From the NCBI RefSeq assembly GCF_022539315.1, contig NC_066314.1, forward strand, positions 55,303,180 to 55,367,179: a DNA stretch of 64,000 nt. The letters are read 5' to 3'. Numbering within the stretch: the first letter of the stretch is position 1; each line of letters starts with the position of its first letter. The notes below the pieces were generated by a model, which was not told the DNA's origin, did no database searches, and worked only from the letters and a program-made list of their open reading frames with translations. Position numbers and translations under genes: made by a program. Origin of the DNA: Serinus canaria (Eukaryota; Chordata; Aves; Passeriformes; Fringillidae). Of this stretch, positions 1-12,788 are shown in pieces.

Positions 1-249
1 ACACTTCATATGCCATGTGTCTACCCAAAGTGAACAAAATCCAAGCAATCCTAAATTCCATGTTTACGTTTTCCCACAGTCCTAAATTTACTCTGCAGTG
101 CAGTGGTGGAAACAAACTGCTGCAATACAGCTTTCTATACCAAAAATGTACATGTTTAACTGCTATCCTTCAGCTATCTAAGAATCAGAGATACCTTAAA
201 AATGTACTTATCTGATGTAGATTACACAATTAGAAATATTTGACACGCA

Positions 250-435
250 CAGGTGCAACCCTGTCTTGTAATATCCAGAAAGCTTTGTCTGAACTCAGGG
301 GAAAAAAGGGAGTTTAGGACCTTCTGAAGAAGAACAAGAAACTCAAGAGGACTACAAGGATGTTGTGGGTTATGCAGGGAAAAATGTAGAAGGGCCAATT
401 CCCCAATAGAGCCTAATCTGCCTACTGATGTAAAA
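250..435 (+). mobile_element. CR1 LINE fragment, left part (interrupted)
   Basis: The sequence from about 250 (left limit uncertain) to 435 resembles the portion of CR1 ORF2 between the endonuclease and reverse transcriptase domains. It reads through phrases typical of CR1, such as GAACTCAGGGG, GACTACAAGGATGTTGTG and GGTTATGCAGGGA. It stops exactly at 435, where an LTR begins, and the same CR1 resumes after the LTR at 1066. Together the two parts make one 5'-truncated CR1 copy of about 1.7 kb. It lies in an MPPED1 intron, antisense to the gene. Confidence 0.75.
430..435 (+). repeat. Target-site duplication, left copy
   Basis: GTAAAA immediately before the LTR start. It is identical to the copy at 1066-1071 after the LTR end. 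Confidence 0.85.
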
Positions 436-1065
436 TGTGGGAACTCAGCGCATCACCTCGGATGCTCTGAGTCCCAGGGAGACTCCTTGGGGGGCTCAGA
501 AGTCCTGGAATGTAGCCAAAGGCACCTGGTGGCTTGATTTTGACCCTTCAAGGGTCGTGCTATCAAAGCATGAGGGTATGGAAGTTTCAGAGGTTTGAAT
601 GGTGTAGGGCAGGTGTTTTTATAGAATAGAATGTAGGTTTTAGGATTTTGGTACAGGGGGGTCTAATGGAGGCAAGATGGAGGATTCAGGCCCGACCTCG
701 TGGCTTTTCTCCTTCTTCTTGTCATCCATCTTCTCTGTGATGTGTGCATTTTAGATTGGTTCATACTAAAGGTGCACTGTTTAATAAAGGTGATGGGTAT
801 TGGAGAAAAATTGTAAATATCACATACGCAATTATCAGTATAAGAATGTGCGACCGCCCTAAAGGGGCAGAGAGTGCTTGTGGCTGCCTTGCTGGTCAGA
901 TCTTGGATGGGCAGAACAAAAACCTTAGAGATAAGATTTAATAAACAACCTGAAGACTGAACTATAGAGGAGTCCAGACTCGTCTGTTCATCGCGGGCTG
1001 CCTGCGAACCGTCCCACGCGAACCACCCTACGCATGTCCGACAGAGACACACAGCCGATCGGACA
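436..1065 (+). mobile_element. Solo LTR of an endogenous retrovirus, inserted in CR1
   Basis: This element of 630 bp starts TGTGGGAACT and ends ATCGGACA, the TG...CA ends of a retroviral LTR. It is flanked by a perfect 6-bp target duplication, GTAAAA, at 430-435 and 1066-1071. Removing the LTR and one GTAAAA copy restores a continuous CR1 sequence across the junction, which fixes both ends. A polyadenylation signal AATAAA lies at 940-945, about 120 bp before the 3' end, so the LTR is in plus orientation. No internal retroviral genes are present, so it is a solo LTR left by LTR-LTR recombination. A 6-bp duplication is typical of ERVK-type (class II, beta-like) elements; the family name is not certain. 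It carries only stop-interrupted chance frames. Confidence 0.88.
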
Positions 1066-1071
1066 GTAAAA
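1066..1071 (+). repeat. Target-site duplication, right copy
   Basis: GTAAAA immediately after the LTR end. The CR1 sequence resumes from here. Confidence 0.85.
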
Positions 1072-2582
1072 GACAGTAAAAAAATAAATACATCAGCAAC
1101 AAAACGATGGCCAAGGAGGATCTCCATCTTGTATTGGCTACAGGGGGAAACATGGTGACAAGGACTGAGGAAAAGGCTGAGGTACTCAATACTTTCTCTG
1201 CCTCACTCTTTAATAGTTCTGAGCCCCATTGTTCTGAGCCCCTGAGCTGGAAGACAAGGACAGGGAGCAGAATGGAGCCCCAAAATCCAGGGGGAAAGAG
1301 TCAGTGACTGCTACACTGCTGAGACACACCCAAGTCTATGGGGCTGGATGGGATCCACTCAAGAGCTGAGTGTCATCATGTGCAGGACAACCAGGGAATC
1401 AGTTCCAGCCAAGGCAGGTTTGGGACAGGCAGCTACCTACCTGACCCACCCAGCTCCTTCTCTGACAGGTGATCACCTCAGCAGATGGAGGAAAGTCTGT
1501 GGCTGTGTTTCCCTGGACTTTAGAAAGCCTTTGACACTGTCTCCCACACATTCTCCTGGAGACACCGGCTGCTCACGGCCAGGGTGGGCCCTGCTTCACT
1601 GGGTATAAAACTGGCTGGTGGAGAATGGAGCCACATCCAGGTGGGGCCAGCACCAGTGGGGTCCCCAGGGCTCAGCACTGATGCCAGTCCTGTTTAATGT
1701 CTTTATTGAGGATCTGGACAAGGAGATCAAGGGCACATCCTGTCAGTTCATGGACAGCACACAGCTGGGTGGCAGTGTGAATCTGCTGGATGACAGAAAG
1801 GCTCTGCAGAGGGACCCGGACAGGCTGGATCCATGGGCCCAGGTCAGTGGTCTGAGATTCCACAAGGCCAAGGGCCCCATCCTGCCTTGGGTCACACCAA
1901 CCCCCTGCAGCTCCAGGCTGGGGCAGAGGAGCTGGAAAGCTGGGAAAGGCCCTGGGGGTGCTGGGAACAGTGGCTGGACAGGAGCCAGGTGTGCCCAGGG
2001 GGGCAGGAGGCCAATGGCACCTGGACTGTTCCAGCCATGGTGTGGCAGCAGGGCCAGGGCAGTGACTGTCCCCTGGCTGGCACTGCTGGGGCCACACCTC
2101 AGATCCTGGGGCACTTCTGGGAACCTCAGGACAAGAAAGGCATGGAGGGGCTGGAGCGTGTCCAGAGAAGGGAAGGGAGCTGGGGAAGGGGCTGGAGCAC
2201 CAGGAGGGGCTGAGGGAGCTGGGGGGGCTCATCCTGGAGAAAAGGAGGCTCAGGGGGCCCTTCTGGCTCTGCACAACTCCCTGACAGGAGGTGGCAGCTG
2301 GGGGATCAGGCTCTGCTCCCAGGGAGCAAGGGACAGGATGAGAGGAAACAGCCTCAAGCTGTGCCAGGGGAGGGTCAGGTTGGACATTAGGAGGAATTTT
2401 GTCATGGAAAGGGGTGTCAGGCACTGAAAAGGGCTGCCCAGGGAGGTTGAATCACCAGCCCAGGAGATTCAGAAGATGTGTAGATCTTAGGGACAGGGTT
2501 TAATGTTGGCCCTGGCAGTGCTTGTTTTATGTTTGGACTTGATCTTAGAGGCCTATTCCCAACCTAAACAATTCTATGATTG
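1066..2582 (+). mobile_element. CR1 LINE, right part with RT remnant and 3' end
   Basis: This is the continuation of the CR1 copy that begins at about 250. It covers the CR1 reverse transcriptase region and 3' UTR, and ends near 2582 in an ATTCTATGAT octamer-type tail. The best-kept frame (about 1618-2427) shows LFNVFIEDLDKEIKG, GGSVNLL and ALQRDPDRLDPWAQ, which are CR1 RT landmarks. The catalytic FADD-type box is replaced by FMDS, and downstream the conserved reading requires frame changes, so the copy is dead. Old age is also suggested by the LTR that inserted into it. Confidence 0.9.
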
Positions 2583-5500
2583 CTTCCAATTTTGTCTGCT
2601 TTACTAGTGGTGAAGAAAAATCCTCATTTTAATTCATTTTAAACAATGCTAATTTATTAAATGAAATAATTTATGAACAGCAATTCCAGAGGAAGTGTTC
2701 TGATGTTAAAGCAGTTTCACAAGTGGTAAATTACTTTTCCCCTAAAAATCCAGTCAGGGAAAAGAGAAAGAACTCAGCTTTGTTACAATTAGTTCCTGTG
2801 CCAGTGGCTCTATTTACAGTTCTTCATGTAGAGCCACCATTTCCTTCTTGATGCGGTAACACCTTTACTGTGTCAAAACCTGGGGAAAATGCATACATAC
2901 AAGCTACCATGGAGTAGGAAGGCTGATTCTCACCAGGTATAAATGACTCAAAAGCTGGTGGAGCACTGCCAAGCTACTCCAGCTGAAAATCAGCTCCACA
3001 TAGACCCGCTCCAAACTAGTTGGCTATTTGTGTTTCTCTTGGAATATTGCCAAAGGGCTCATCACAGTGCCCAATTGTGTTTACATCTTTGAAGCATCCT
3101 GAAATTGCTGCTGTCTGGGACTACAGCTCAGACTACAGATAGAGCTGGTAGTCCTTTTGTTCAAGGAGAAAAAAAACTGGGGGGAAAAGCAGCAAAACAG
3201 CAACAACACAACAGGCACTTTAAACTTTAAAATCAGCTTTGTCTCATAAAATTCAACTTTCAAGCAAATGTGAAAAATAAAGAGAAAACTGCTGTGGGGG
3301 ATAGCAATTTCACTGTGGTTTATGGACTGCAGGAAAGTGAAGCCAATTCCCCATAGTGAGATTACAGGTCTCCTCTTCTACAGGTCTTAAAACCCAGCTG
3401 AATCCAAAGTGAGCTAGTTTACTGGATCAGAAGATTCAATTATTTCTGCTAAGTAACTGAACGTGAACTACTTCCTTTTAATAATATACAACTAATAATT
3501 ACTGTCCAAGAAAGGGCTTTTTCCTACCAAGCTAATTAAACTAAAGCAATATATTTTTCAACTGCTCTCAGATTTAACTAAAGCGAGGAACATTGAAAAG
3601 CAAGTAATTGCAAATCTCCACTCACATGAAGAAATCCCAAGCCACACAAAATTTTCAGACATTACAAGAAATAGGATTTACCCCAAATTGTTATGTTGAA
3701 ATCAACATAATTTCTGGTCTATATTCAGCATACATGCATGTCTGTGTCTGTGTCTTGCACACTTGTACAGACAGGGTGGAAGAGCTCTACTGCAAAGTGG
3801 ATGCAAAGCAGTTTTGGCTTCATTAACTGCTTAACCTGCCCCTGCAAGAGGTCACAGTGAAATGTGTTAAGGAACTGATCCATATCCCTAGCACACAAGA
3901 GGCAAGAGGTGTCTAAAGTACTGATTTTCCTCTGTTGTGATGCTCTGGGATTGAACTGTTCCAGACTCCTCAGCCCCAGGCAATGCTGAGAAGAAACTTT
4001 ATTTGAGAGAAAATATTTTCTGGAATGTTCATCAACAAGAAAAGAAAAAAAAGCGATGTTCTAAACTGCTGTAACTCAGGAATACCTAATAACTAGAATT
4101 TATTGCATTGGTTTGACTGTGATAGTGTTTATGGACTACAATAGGTGTAGTTCAGTCTACATTTTCATTTGTTCACATACATATTGCAGAATTTATATAG
4201 TTAATAACAACTATACTCATTCAACGTGATAGAGAAAATTCACTTGGAATTAACAAATTTTTGTTTTCTTCCATGCACTTTTTCCAGAAATGTTAACGAT
4301 TCTTGCTAATTCATTTCAGTCACTTAATTTGTATGGAAGCATTCATTAAAAAGGCCTCTCCTGAATTCAGTATGATTGCTCACACAAGCAATAGCACCTG
4401 TATACTCAGAGCCTGCTGAATGACATTCACGTCTCCTGTATTTTCAAGTCATGCAGAAAATGAAACGCTTTCCAAGACAAATGCACCAACTTAAGCTATT
4501 TTTGTTGTTGTTGTTGTTGTTGTTAAGCAAAAGAAAAGATAAGGAGAAAAATGACCCAGTGACCCATTCCTGATGCTAAAACAGCCAAGATGTTAAATCT
4601 CACTTTCTGCCACTGGAAGACCTTTCACACTCCAGAAGTTCAGTATCATTCAGTTCTCCACATCCCTTTCCCTGAACAGCTGAGCTTAATAGATCAAAAT
4701 AATTTTGCACGAAAAACCATGCTTATGATCTTCCATATGCTGCAAACTAAACTACAAGTGCATTGTGTTTTTAAGTAGTTTTAGAAGCATCACTTCCAAA
4801 ATGGAAAATGGCTTCTTGTAAGTATGAAAGAGGGAAAAAAATATCCCTCCAGCATTCTGTTAAAATACAATTAAACCTGTATCTATGTGCCTCAGACTGA
4901 TAATATATTTTAACAGGATGATGAACTTTTCTTTCTCTCTTCTGAACATGTTGCTATTTCTTACACATCTGTTACGTCTTACCTACCTTATACTGAATGC
5001 CTGAAATAAAATATCTTCAGCATTCTCACCACAGTAAAGCAGCCACATCAGGTAGGCTTAGATGCCAAACTTCTCTCAAAAATTTCTGAAACCTGAGATG
5101 TCTCGTTTCTAAATAGTGAGTAGAGTCTATTCCCATTGACTACTTTCATTTTTTTCAAGAACCACATCAAGTCTACCTAAATTACTCACTCCTATATCCT
5201 GCCTCAAAGTCACTAATTAAAACAACTCCCAATAGTTTCCAACTTTAACAATCAGGGAACCCCTACCACTTTTAAAACATATTTCTGATCAGCCAAAACC
5301 CAGCATTCTATAATTCATCCACTTCCAGGATTTCTGTATCCATCCAAACAAAACTGTTGCACAGTCATGCAAACAAGCCACATGCTCAGAAATCTACTCA
5401 ATCTGAAGTTTGGAAGAGTTTTAGAGGGAATTTTCCTCAGGACACTGTACAGAAGCAAGTGCACTTCAGTTATTTGTATTTTTATCTTTTGACCAATAAG

Positions 5501-8085
5501 GGTGCAGCACAAAAAGAACATAAAAGGATGAAGTATTTTACTAAGAAAAACATCTAGTATGGTTTGTCCAGTAATAAAACATTTGATTCCCTGTATATTT
5601 TAGTTATGTGGAAAATGCTAAATAGGTTTTTTTATTTGAAAAGGGACGTAAGAACTAAGAATTGGAATGGTCACTTTGAGGCAGAAATTCTTTCTGTGAA
5701 TTCTGGGGAGTGAAACCCACAGTGTAACACCTTGAGCTGCTGCTGCTGCTCTATATGGAAGCCACACTCCCAGCTTGGGAGGTTTATTATGTTAAATGAA
5801 GTCAATATTTTATTTTAATACAATTTCATTTTAATTGATGTTCACCTCAATGACGAAAAATTTGTACAAGGTCCCAGAAAGTAAACATTAGGTGATTCAT
5901 CACTGGCAAAATGAAAGCGTGTCCCTCTCATGAAATGAATCTATAAATCTTCGCTGATGGAAACATAATTCAGTGTGGAATGAAAGAGCTGTTCTTGAAA
6001 AGATGGAGGAGGAAAGCACTGGAATGGAGACCCAGCCCTGGAGTCTGCATGGAACCAAAAAAAGGCTGCCTCAGTTTGGCCCTTTGCATGCTCTTTGAAA
6101 CTGCTTTGCTTACACATAGAAGTAACCAGCCTTTCTATGCAAAGTGCACGTGCACACATGCATGCACATGCAGAAAGAAAAAAGAGAACATTTGACAAGG
6201 AGTCAAATAACAAAGTCACTTACTCTGTGATAAAACACAAATCAGACAAGAAAATAACAACTGAGACAAGAGTTACACACCTACAGCTGAGCACGACCAC
6301 ACTGGATGCACAATTTGAATAAAGACACTTGGCTGGAATAGTCCAGACAACTGCAGTGCACCAAGAAAGGGACAACAGGTTGGAACCAATTTCCAGCTCT
6401 CCAGCCAAAGGGGGATGATGATTTGGAGAATAAGGTTCCTGTCAAGGCTGCTTTGGGCTGATACTAATGCAACCTACATGTTGATGTCCTTTAGACTAGA
6501 CGAAATTAATCCATCTTCTCTGACAAAGCCAGAGCTCTCAGGATGGGCCTCAGCCAGTTTGCTAAACTTAGAAAAAACAAGACTTGAACAGAAAGAAACT
6601 GCTCCCCACATACCTTACTTTCTTCCCTCAGTTCCCAATTCTGGAAAAATAATGTGGCACCAGAGCTGCTGGTCCATGTGTAAAAATGCCAGGCCAAATC
6701 TAATCATTGGAGGGAAGCTACAAAACCCCAGAAGTCCAGCCCAGGCATCTGTCACTGCAGGCCAAATGGTCACAAATGCCTTTCTAGGCTGACATTAATA
6801 TTTGCTCTCACGTCTTTCCTGACTGGGAAATTAAAGAGTTTCTGGAGTTTAGAAGGCCTTTAACAAAAGAACAGAGGAGGAAATGAGAATACATAGACAC
6901 TAGAAAAAAAAATTCCCTTCTGTAAAAAGAAAAATGAGGTTCTGTTTCACAGGAATAGATCCCCCCAGAAAATTGAAGTCAAGTAAAAATCCACTCTGGA
7001 TATTATCTGGAGGCAATCTCATCCAAAAGGGCTTCTTTAAGTTATCCAGACCAATATATCATTTAGAATAATGAAACTGTCATATGTTTGCAAGGGAGTT
7101 GTGATTGTCCCTTCCTTTCTCACATGGTGGAAAATGGAAAAAACTGCTGAAAGAGGTGAAATGCTCTCCTGCCACCTTGCACACTGGTTTGAAAGCAGGA
7201 TGACCAAAGTTTCTCCTGAACTTCTATACATCTGCTTACAACTATTATGGAAAGCTAGAAAAAGATCTTCTCCTTCTGCTACTTGCATATCTTTTGCACC
7301 ATCAAGTAAAATGTGTACTCTTATCCTGTCACTAATGCACAATCATCCACTTCTTAATAGAAAGACCACTCACCCTTTTCCATCAGATCAGAGCATAAAT
7401 ACAGAATACCTGTCCTTTAGCAGATGCACATCTTTTCTACAAACCTCAGAGACCTGTTCTCATGTTGATACCTAATTGCACATGCACCTTTAAGGCATTT
7501 GTTTTTTACAGGGCTTTTCTGAATAAAAACTCTAAAAGCATTAAAATACAGTGAACTTGTTCAGCAAGCACAGCAGATCTTGTGCACTGAATGCATCAGG
7601 TCTTTCTGTGCAAACACAGTGTGTAATTGTGCAATTAAAATCTTTGGACGTTACAGAAACAAGAGTGGATGTTATAGTCTTCAAGCTGTGGCTAATACTA
7701 AAACTCTTACCTGCAACATAATGGAGGGGGGAAGGGGGGGTGATGAACTACAATAGAAGGCTGAAAATTGGTAACTCAAATACTCACTAATAAATTATGA
7801 GTATTTTTCCATTAATGATGTCATCATAGAGTTAATAATACCCTGTCTGATAACAAAGAATGCTGTCTGATGACAAAGACCTTTTGCTTCAAATCCAAAT
7901 TCCAACTTCTACTGTTATCTCAGCTTCCTGACTTCTGAACCACCTATTGGGACCATTTACTGCTTGTAGTATGTGTGATAAGAACAGCAAACTCCCTGTT
8001 GCAAGGCCTTTGTTGATACCTGCCCATTTCAGGTGTCTGCCTCACACACACAGTTCTAGCTCCATAGTGGGATTGACAGAATCAC
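2583..8085. other. Non-coding MPPED1 intron sequence
   Basis: Unique AT-rich sequence with no exon, RNA gene or recognisable full-length repeat. It contains a (TTG)n microsatellite near 4500-4524, a short CTG run near 5737 and various A/T homopolymers. Open frames here are short, lack homologues I recognise and do not have splice-flanked conserved segments. Confidence 0.6.
4500..4524 (+). repeat. (TTG)n microsatellite
   Basis: About eight uninterrupted TTG units following a T run. Confidence 0.9.
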
Positions 8086-8225
8086 AGAAACATGGCTCAA
8101 AAAGGACTTCTGGAGATCTCCTGTCCAACCTACCACTCACTACCTCTCACCACCACTAGATCTGGTCAGCATGACTGTCTAGCCAAGTCTTGGAAACACC
8201 TAAGGGTGTTTTCTCTGCCACCTCT
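8086..8225 (-). mobile_element. CR1 3'-end fragment, minus orientation
   Basis: Reading the plus strand gives GACAGAATCACAGAAACATGG followed by a GGACTTCTGGAGATC-like stretch and CTGTCCAACCTACC. This is the reverse complement of a CR1 3' UTR and its octamer tail. It is short and diverged; the outer limit is approximate. Confidence 0.65.
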
Positions 8226-8694
8226 CTGGTGTTCCTGCTGGCTATATTTTTACTTTTATTACAAGATTTCTTTATTTTGTTACTGAAAAATAAATTAAAA
8301 CCTTCTAGAAAGTGGCTTCATCCTTGGGAAGTCTTAACAGTTCCAAGTACATTATATGGAATTATTACACAAAATTATTTGAGTTATTCTATCTGACAGT
8401 TTGTCTATCTTCATAACAGTTCAGAACAAAAGGGGAATTTAGGAGTACTTTTCAACAAGAAGCTTTCCATTTTACAGTAAATTTTATCGAGGAACTAAAG
8501 TCTTCTCTTTTACGCACAGCAACTACAGCTGGTGTGTGCACAAGATTGTTTCCAGGTCTGTTAATATGTTCTGGGTCTGCCCTGGGTTTTGCTGGGATGA
8601 AACCAGAGTGCATTTTCCTATGTCTTGTTTTTGCAAAAAAAAATCAGAGTGTCCAGCCTTTATACTGAAGAAGACCCAAGGGTTCCCAGCATCT

Positions 8695-9285
8695 GGGCTG
8701 TACTGAAGGAAGGGCATTAAGAAGAGCAGTGCCAGCAGGTCAGGAGTGATCCTGCCCCTCTGCCCAGCCCTGTGTGGCACATCTGCAGTGCAGTGTCCAG
8801 CTCTGGGCTCCTCAGGACAGCAGGGACAGGGAGCTCCTGGAGCGGGGCCAGTGGAGGCTGCAGAGATGATTTAGGGCCTGGAGCATCTCTGACAGGGAAA
8901 GGCTGAGGGAGCTGGGGCTGTCCAGCCTTGAGAGGAGCCCCAGCTGAGAGGGGCCCTCAGCCCTGGGTGTCCCTGTCTGCAGGGAGGGCTCCAAGCAGGG
9001 CCCAGGCTCTGCTCCAGGGGCCCAGCAATGGCACCAGAGGAATGGGCAGGGACTGGGACCAGGAGGTTCCACCTGGGCAGGAGGCAGAACTTCTTCCCTA
9101 GGCAGTGACCGATAACAGATTGTGCAGAGAGGGTGTGGAATCTCCCCATTGGGGATATTCCAGACCCCTCTGGACACAATCCTGTGCCCTGTGCTCTGGA
9201 ATGGCCCTGCTGGAGCAGGGAGGAGGGACCAGCTGCTCCAGTGTGGTCCCTTCCAGCCTGAGCCATCCTGGGATTCTGTGAAGCA
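8695..9285 (+). mobile_element. CR1 LINE 3' fragment (ATTCTGTG-type tail)
   Basis: A GC-rich segment of about 590 bp that follows the end of CR1 ORF2 and the 3' UTR. Landmarks are CAGCTCTGGGCTCCTCAG, GGAAAGGCTGAGGGAGCTG and CTGTCCAGCCTTGAGAGG, then a tail with GGGATTCTGTGAAG. The tail octamer differs from the copy ending at 2582, so it belongs to a different CR1 subfamily. Open frames on both strands across this segment are repeat-derived and not genes. The left limit is uncertain by a few tens of bases. Confidence 0.88.
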
Positions 9286-12200
9286 CCTTGCATTCTTACT
9301 GCTCATCCAGATCTGGCAGCCAACCCCATAAGCACTGTGAGAAGCATCATGCCCCTAGGCCAAGCAGCTACCCATTGCAGTCAGCATTGCTCTGGACACA
9401 TTTAAAATCTTGGTATTCTTGAGTTTCTCATGAAACTTCTGATGTTTTCACACTTCTCCTTATCCTCTATTCTGATAATCCATGGTCCAAGATATGGCTT
9501 TTGCAAGTACTAATTCTTAAGTAGCTGCTTTTGTACCTTGCAAGTGGCATTTCAAAATGGCTGCTTCCTGCTCAATGATAATACTTGTGTAATTAACAAG
9601 ACAGTTAAATTTTTGTTAGTGAGTAAAGGCTCAATCTGGCACTTGAATTCTTGCTCTTGGAGTTAGAGCTTGGTTTCTGAGACAAAACACTGTGCCATTT
9701 CTTCTGTGCAATTAAAAATAACCTCTTGGTTTTAGATAATAATAGAGGACAAAATACCAAGTGCTATTAAAAATATTTAACCACATACAATTGGTACATA
9801 TTTAAAAGACCTTAGAGACTGGCATGTTATACAAACCAATCAAGCTCTCATGGTTTAATTTGTAACTAAAACATTTTAAATAGAAGTATAATCTAATGTG
9901 TAGAGGTTATATATAAAATGCAGATGGCTACAGGTAAAAGACACTAAGTTAAAACTGCTTGGCTTTCACTCAGACCTTACTCCAGAGTTCTCAAAGTACT
10001 TTGCAACTATTGATCAAAGTGTTTTATGAATGAGGGATATCTCTATCTTCTAATTATTTCTACAAAAAGTTATGTAAAACAGGTCAGTGCTGCAACTAGA
10101 AATGGAAACTTTAGGCGCATATTTTCCAAACAGAAAAACAAAATTATTTTAGGATATTAGACAAGCAACTGCATAAATTTGACTTTCTTATGGAGTTCTG
10201 AAACCTTAAAGAACTTAAAATTTTGAGGTCTTGACTATGTTCATAAATATTTTCTAGTGGACAGTCTTGACTGTGTTCATAAATATTTTCTAGTGGACTA
10301 GCTTTTTAATGCTAGGTAAAAAAAAATATTCACTATGTAAAGTTCAGCAAATTTCTGTAACTCTTTAAAGATTGCATTTCTATGATCTAGAAAGAAACTG
10401 AGATTGATTTCCCAGAGAGGCTACGACAAACCTCTCCTTTTAGGGCAAACAAAGTAAAGCAATAGAAATGCTGAAAAACAGTGGTGTTCACTAGGCACAG
10501 GAGTGTACCACAGCCTGAAATCCAGCAGCAGCAAGTCAAACGCCCGCACAAGAGCTGTTTGTTTTCCCAAGCTTTCTGACTGGTGGCCTGGCTGATGGGA
10601 CTCTGCATCTGTTGCCCTGATAGATTGATGAAGGGCTGTTACTGCTACTGTTGATGTTTCCACTGGACATGTCATCAATTGGCATGGAAACTTCATTCTG
10701 CATTGCTGAATAGCAAGCACAAAACCTCAGTTTGGCTGGAAGACTTTCATCAAGACTCTCTTCCAGATGGAGAAAGCAAATATCTTCGGAGGACACCTCG
10801 CAACACTCAACTTCCTGGATCATAAAGGGATGGGAGATGATTTAGCAGTATTGTAAAACATGTAGTGTGGAAGAGTAGCTGTGACCTGGAGTTGCAGGAG
10901 AGATGGAAAGAGTTCTTTTTACTTTAAGGATAGATCATGGCAGATAGCTCAGGCAACTTGTGCAGAATGTCAGGATTTGTGCACAAAGGGAATGTGGTAG
11001 AGCAGACTTTACAGAAACATTGTTTATGGGTTAGTGGGTGGACAAAAGGTATTTTCCACAGGTTGTTGCAGATCTAATCACAGAAAGTTCAAGTGGTTCT
11101 CTTTAGCCTCTACATAGTGCTACTTTATAGATAGTGTTTTGTTTTAATTTAATTTCTCTAGATTTCCATGCAACTTTTGGTACTTCACTGCCTGGAAAAT
11201 TATTACTGACACTGGAAATATGGTGCCTGGTTATCAACACTGCAATGAAGATATGAGGCTGTCAGACTTATTGTAAACAGAGAGTAATTACAGTATTTAT
11301 GGTTGAACATCAAAATGGGAAAAGATGCCAAGTGGCATTTATCAGGAGTTAATATTGGGACGGGTACCACCTAACATCTTCCCAAGTAATTCGCAAAATG
11401 AAGTAAACTGCACATTGACTGCATACATTGTACACACAAGAGGAATATGAACTACAACACAGCAGGTTGATAGGTTGGAAAAAAACCCCAGAAAGATCTG
11501 GAAGTCTAAAAGGGAGAAAGAGAAGGGTGCATTTAAGAGAGAAACTAATTAGACAAATGTAGAATAATAAACTCAGACAAAATTAACACCCATCTCAAAT
11601 AACCAAATGGGAAAAAGCCAATTTTCATTAAAAAAGAAAAAAAAACCCCAAGATATTTCACAGTTTATTCACACTGAAAATTCACATCAGGATATATGCA
11701 TCAGGTTTGACAACTTGTTTGCTACATTTCAGCCTGATGTGATGTTAAAAGGAAGAATAATATATTCCTTTAAAACCCTGCCTTTTAAAATGCATTTTTA
11801 CTTTTTTTAAACATATACCAAATGCTCAGAAAATCCCAATTTACAGGCCCATCAGCAGAAATAATAAACAGCAGTGGAACATTAGTAAGAGACACAGAAG
11901 CAGCACAAACAAGGAAGTCAGGAACCTAAGTCCATCTGCCTTCAATACTGTCAAGGGTTCTAAATGATCACTATGCAGTAGAGCAGTGTCCATGAAATAT
12001 TAAGCTGCCACTGAGTTTTGACTTTAGAAGCTCAGCTAGACCTTGAGGAAAGCTATTACTTTATAAAAGAAAGTAAGATCCTGAGGAATATGCAATAAAA
12101 GACCTTCAGACTTGCTGAAATAAGCTCGTGACTTAAGTGAAATAAGTTAAGTGACTACTGTACACACTAATGAACCACCAATATTTTCTGTAGGATGGAA

Positions 12201-12562
12201 ATAGTCAAAAGAATGTACCCTTGCAATAAAATTAACTTGTAATTAAATAAATTCACCAAGGATAAAAACCATATTTTATGACACAAAAGCCCCCTGCATG
12301 GACTGTTAAACAGCTCCTGGCTGAGAGTTTGAAGAGCACACTATCTTTTTTTCCCATCATTATTTGGTTAACCATACCCACAGTACAGTACATTATTTTG
12401 TCACAGAAATTATTAATTACAAGAAAATATAAAAACTTTATCAAAGTGAGTGTTACTTTTCTTTCTAACACAGCAATCCAAGTACAGCTGATGCAGACAA
12501 AATGGCTGATGTGATAGCAATCAACAATTTTTTTTTTTATGTATGCTTGAAAACCTGCTTAC
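9286..12562. other. Non-coding MPPED1 intron sequence
   Basis: AT-rich unique sequence up to the donor of the third MPPED1 coding exon. Apart from one 36-bp tandem duplication (10228-10299) I see no repeat or gene. Minus-strand open frames at 10387-10823 do not resemble any protein I recognise. Confidence 0.6.
10228..10299. repeat. 36-bp tandem duplication
   Basis: Two adjacent 36-bp copies (10228-10263 and 10264-10299), each starting GTCTTGACT and ending TCTAGTGGAC plus one base. They differ at only two positions (A/G near base 10 and the last base), so the duplication is fairly recent. Confidence 0.92.
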
Positions 12563-12788
12563 CAAGGGGAGCCATATATTCTGAATCCCCTCACCGTCAC
12601 TTCAGAGTCTTGAAGATAGATGCAGTTGGTTAGAAGAGACTGTACATTTTCATAGCTCTCTGGCTTCAGCTTAGAAACAGAAGGGAAATAGTAAAAGTCC
12701 TGCTTGATCAAGTCAGCCATGAATTCCTGGTCAAAGGTCAATTCATGATTTCCTGCTATCACAATCTTGTATTCATAGGGCAGGCTAC
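12563..12788 (-). CDS. MPPED1: MPPED1 third coding exon (GNHE motif); gene continues past left edge
   Basis: This internal exon is 226 bp. It completes the split Gly codon and then encodes 74 residues, from SLPYEYKIVIAGNHELTF to GFRIYGSP, plus the first two bases of a Trp codon. The GNHE motif (metallophosphoesterase motif III) is intact; its Asn and His are the expected ligand and catalytic residues. The acceptor is TTTTAG just before 12788 and the donor is GTAAGC at 12562-12557. The next coding exon should start with G to finish Trp and continue toward the GHxHEGYG motif of MPPED1. No such sequence occurs between here and position 1, so the C-terminal part of about 115-120 residues lies outside the window. 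That is a window edge effect, not a truncation. The intron to the previous exon is about 12.7 kb. Confidence 0.96.

Noticed and set aside
1618..2427. 269-codon frame as a possible gene
   Set aside because: It follows the CR1 reverse transcriptase only in part, its catalytic box is destroyed, and the rest is frame-shifted repeat sequence.
8812..9306. Overlapping minus-strand frames up to 164 codons
   Set aside because: They are antisense frames of a GC-rich CR1 fragment.
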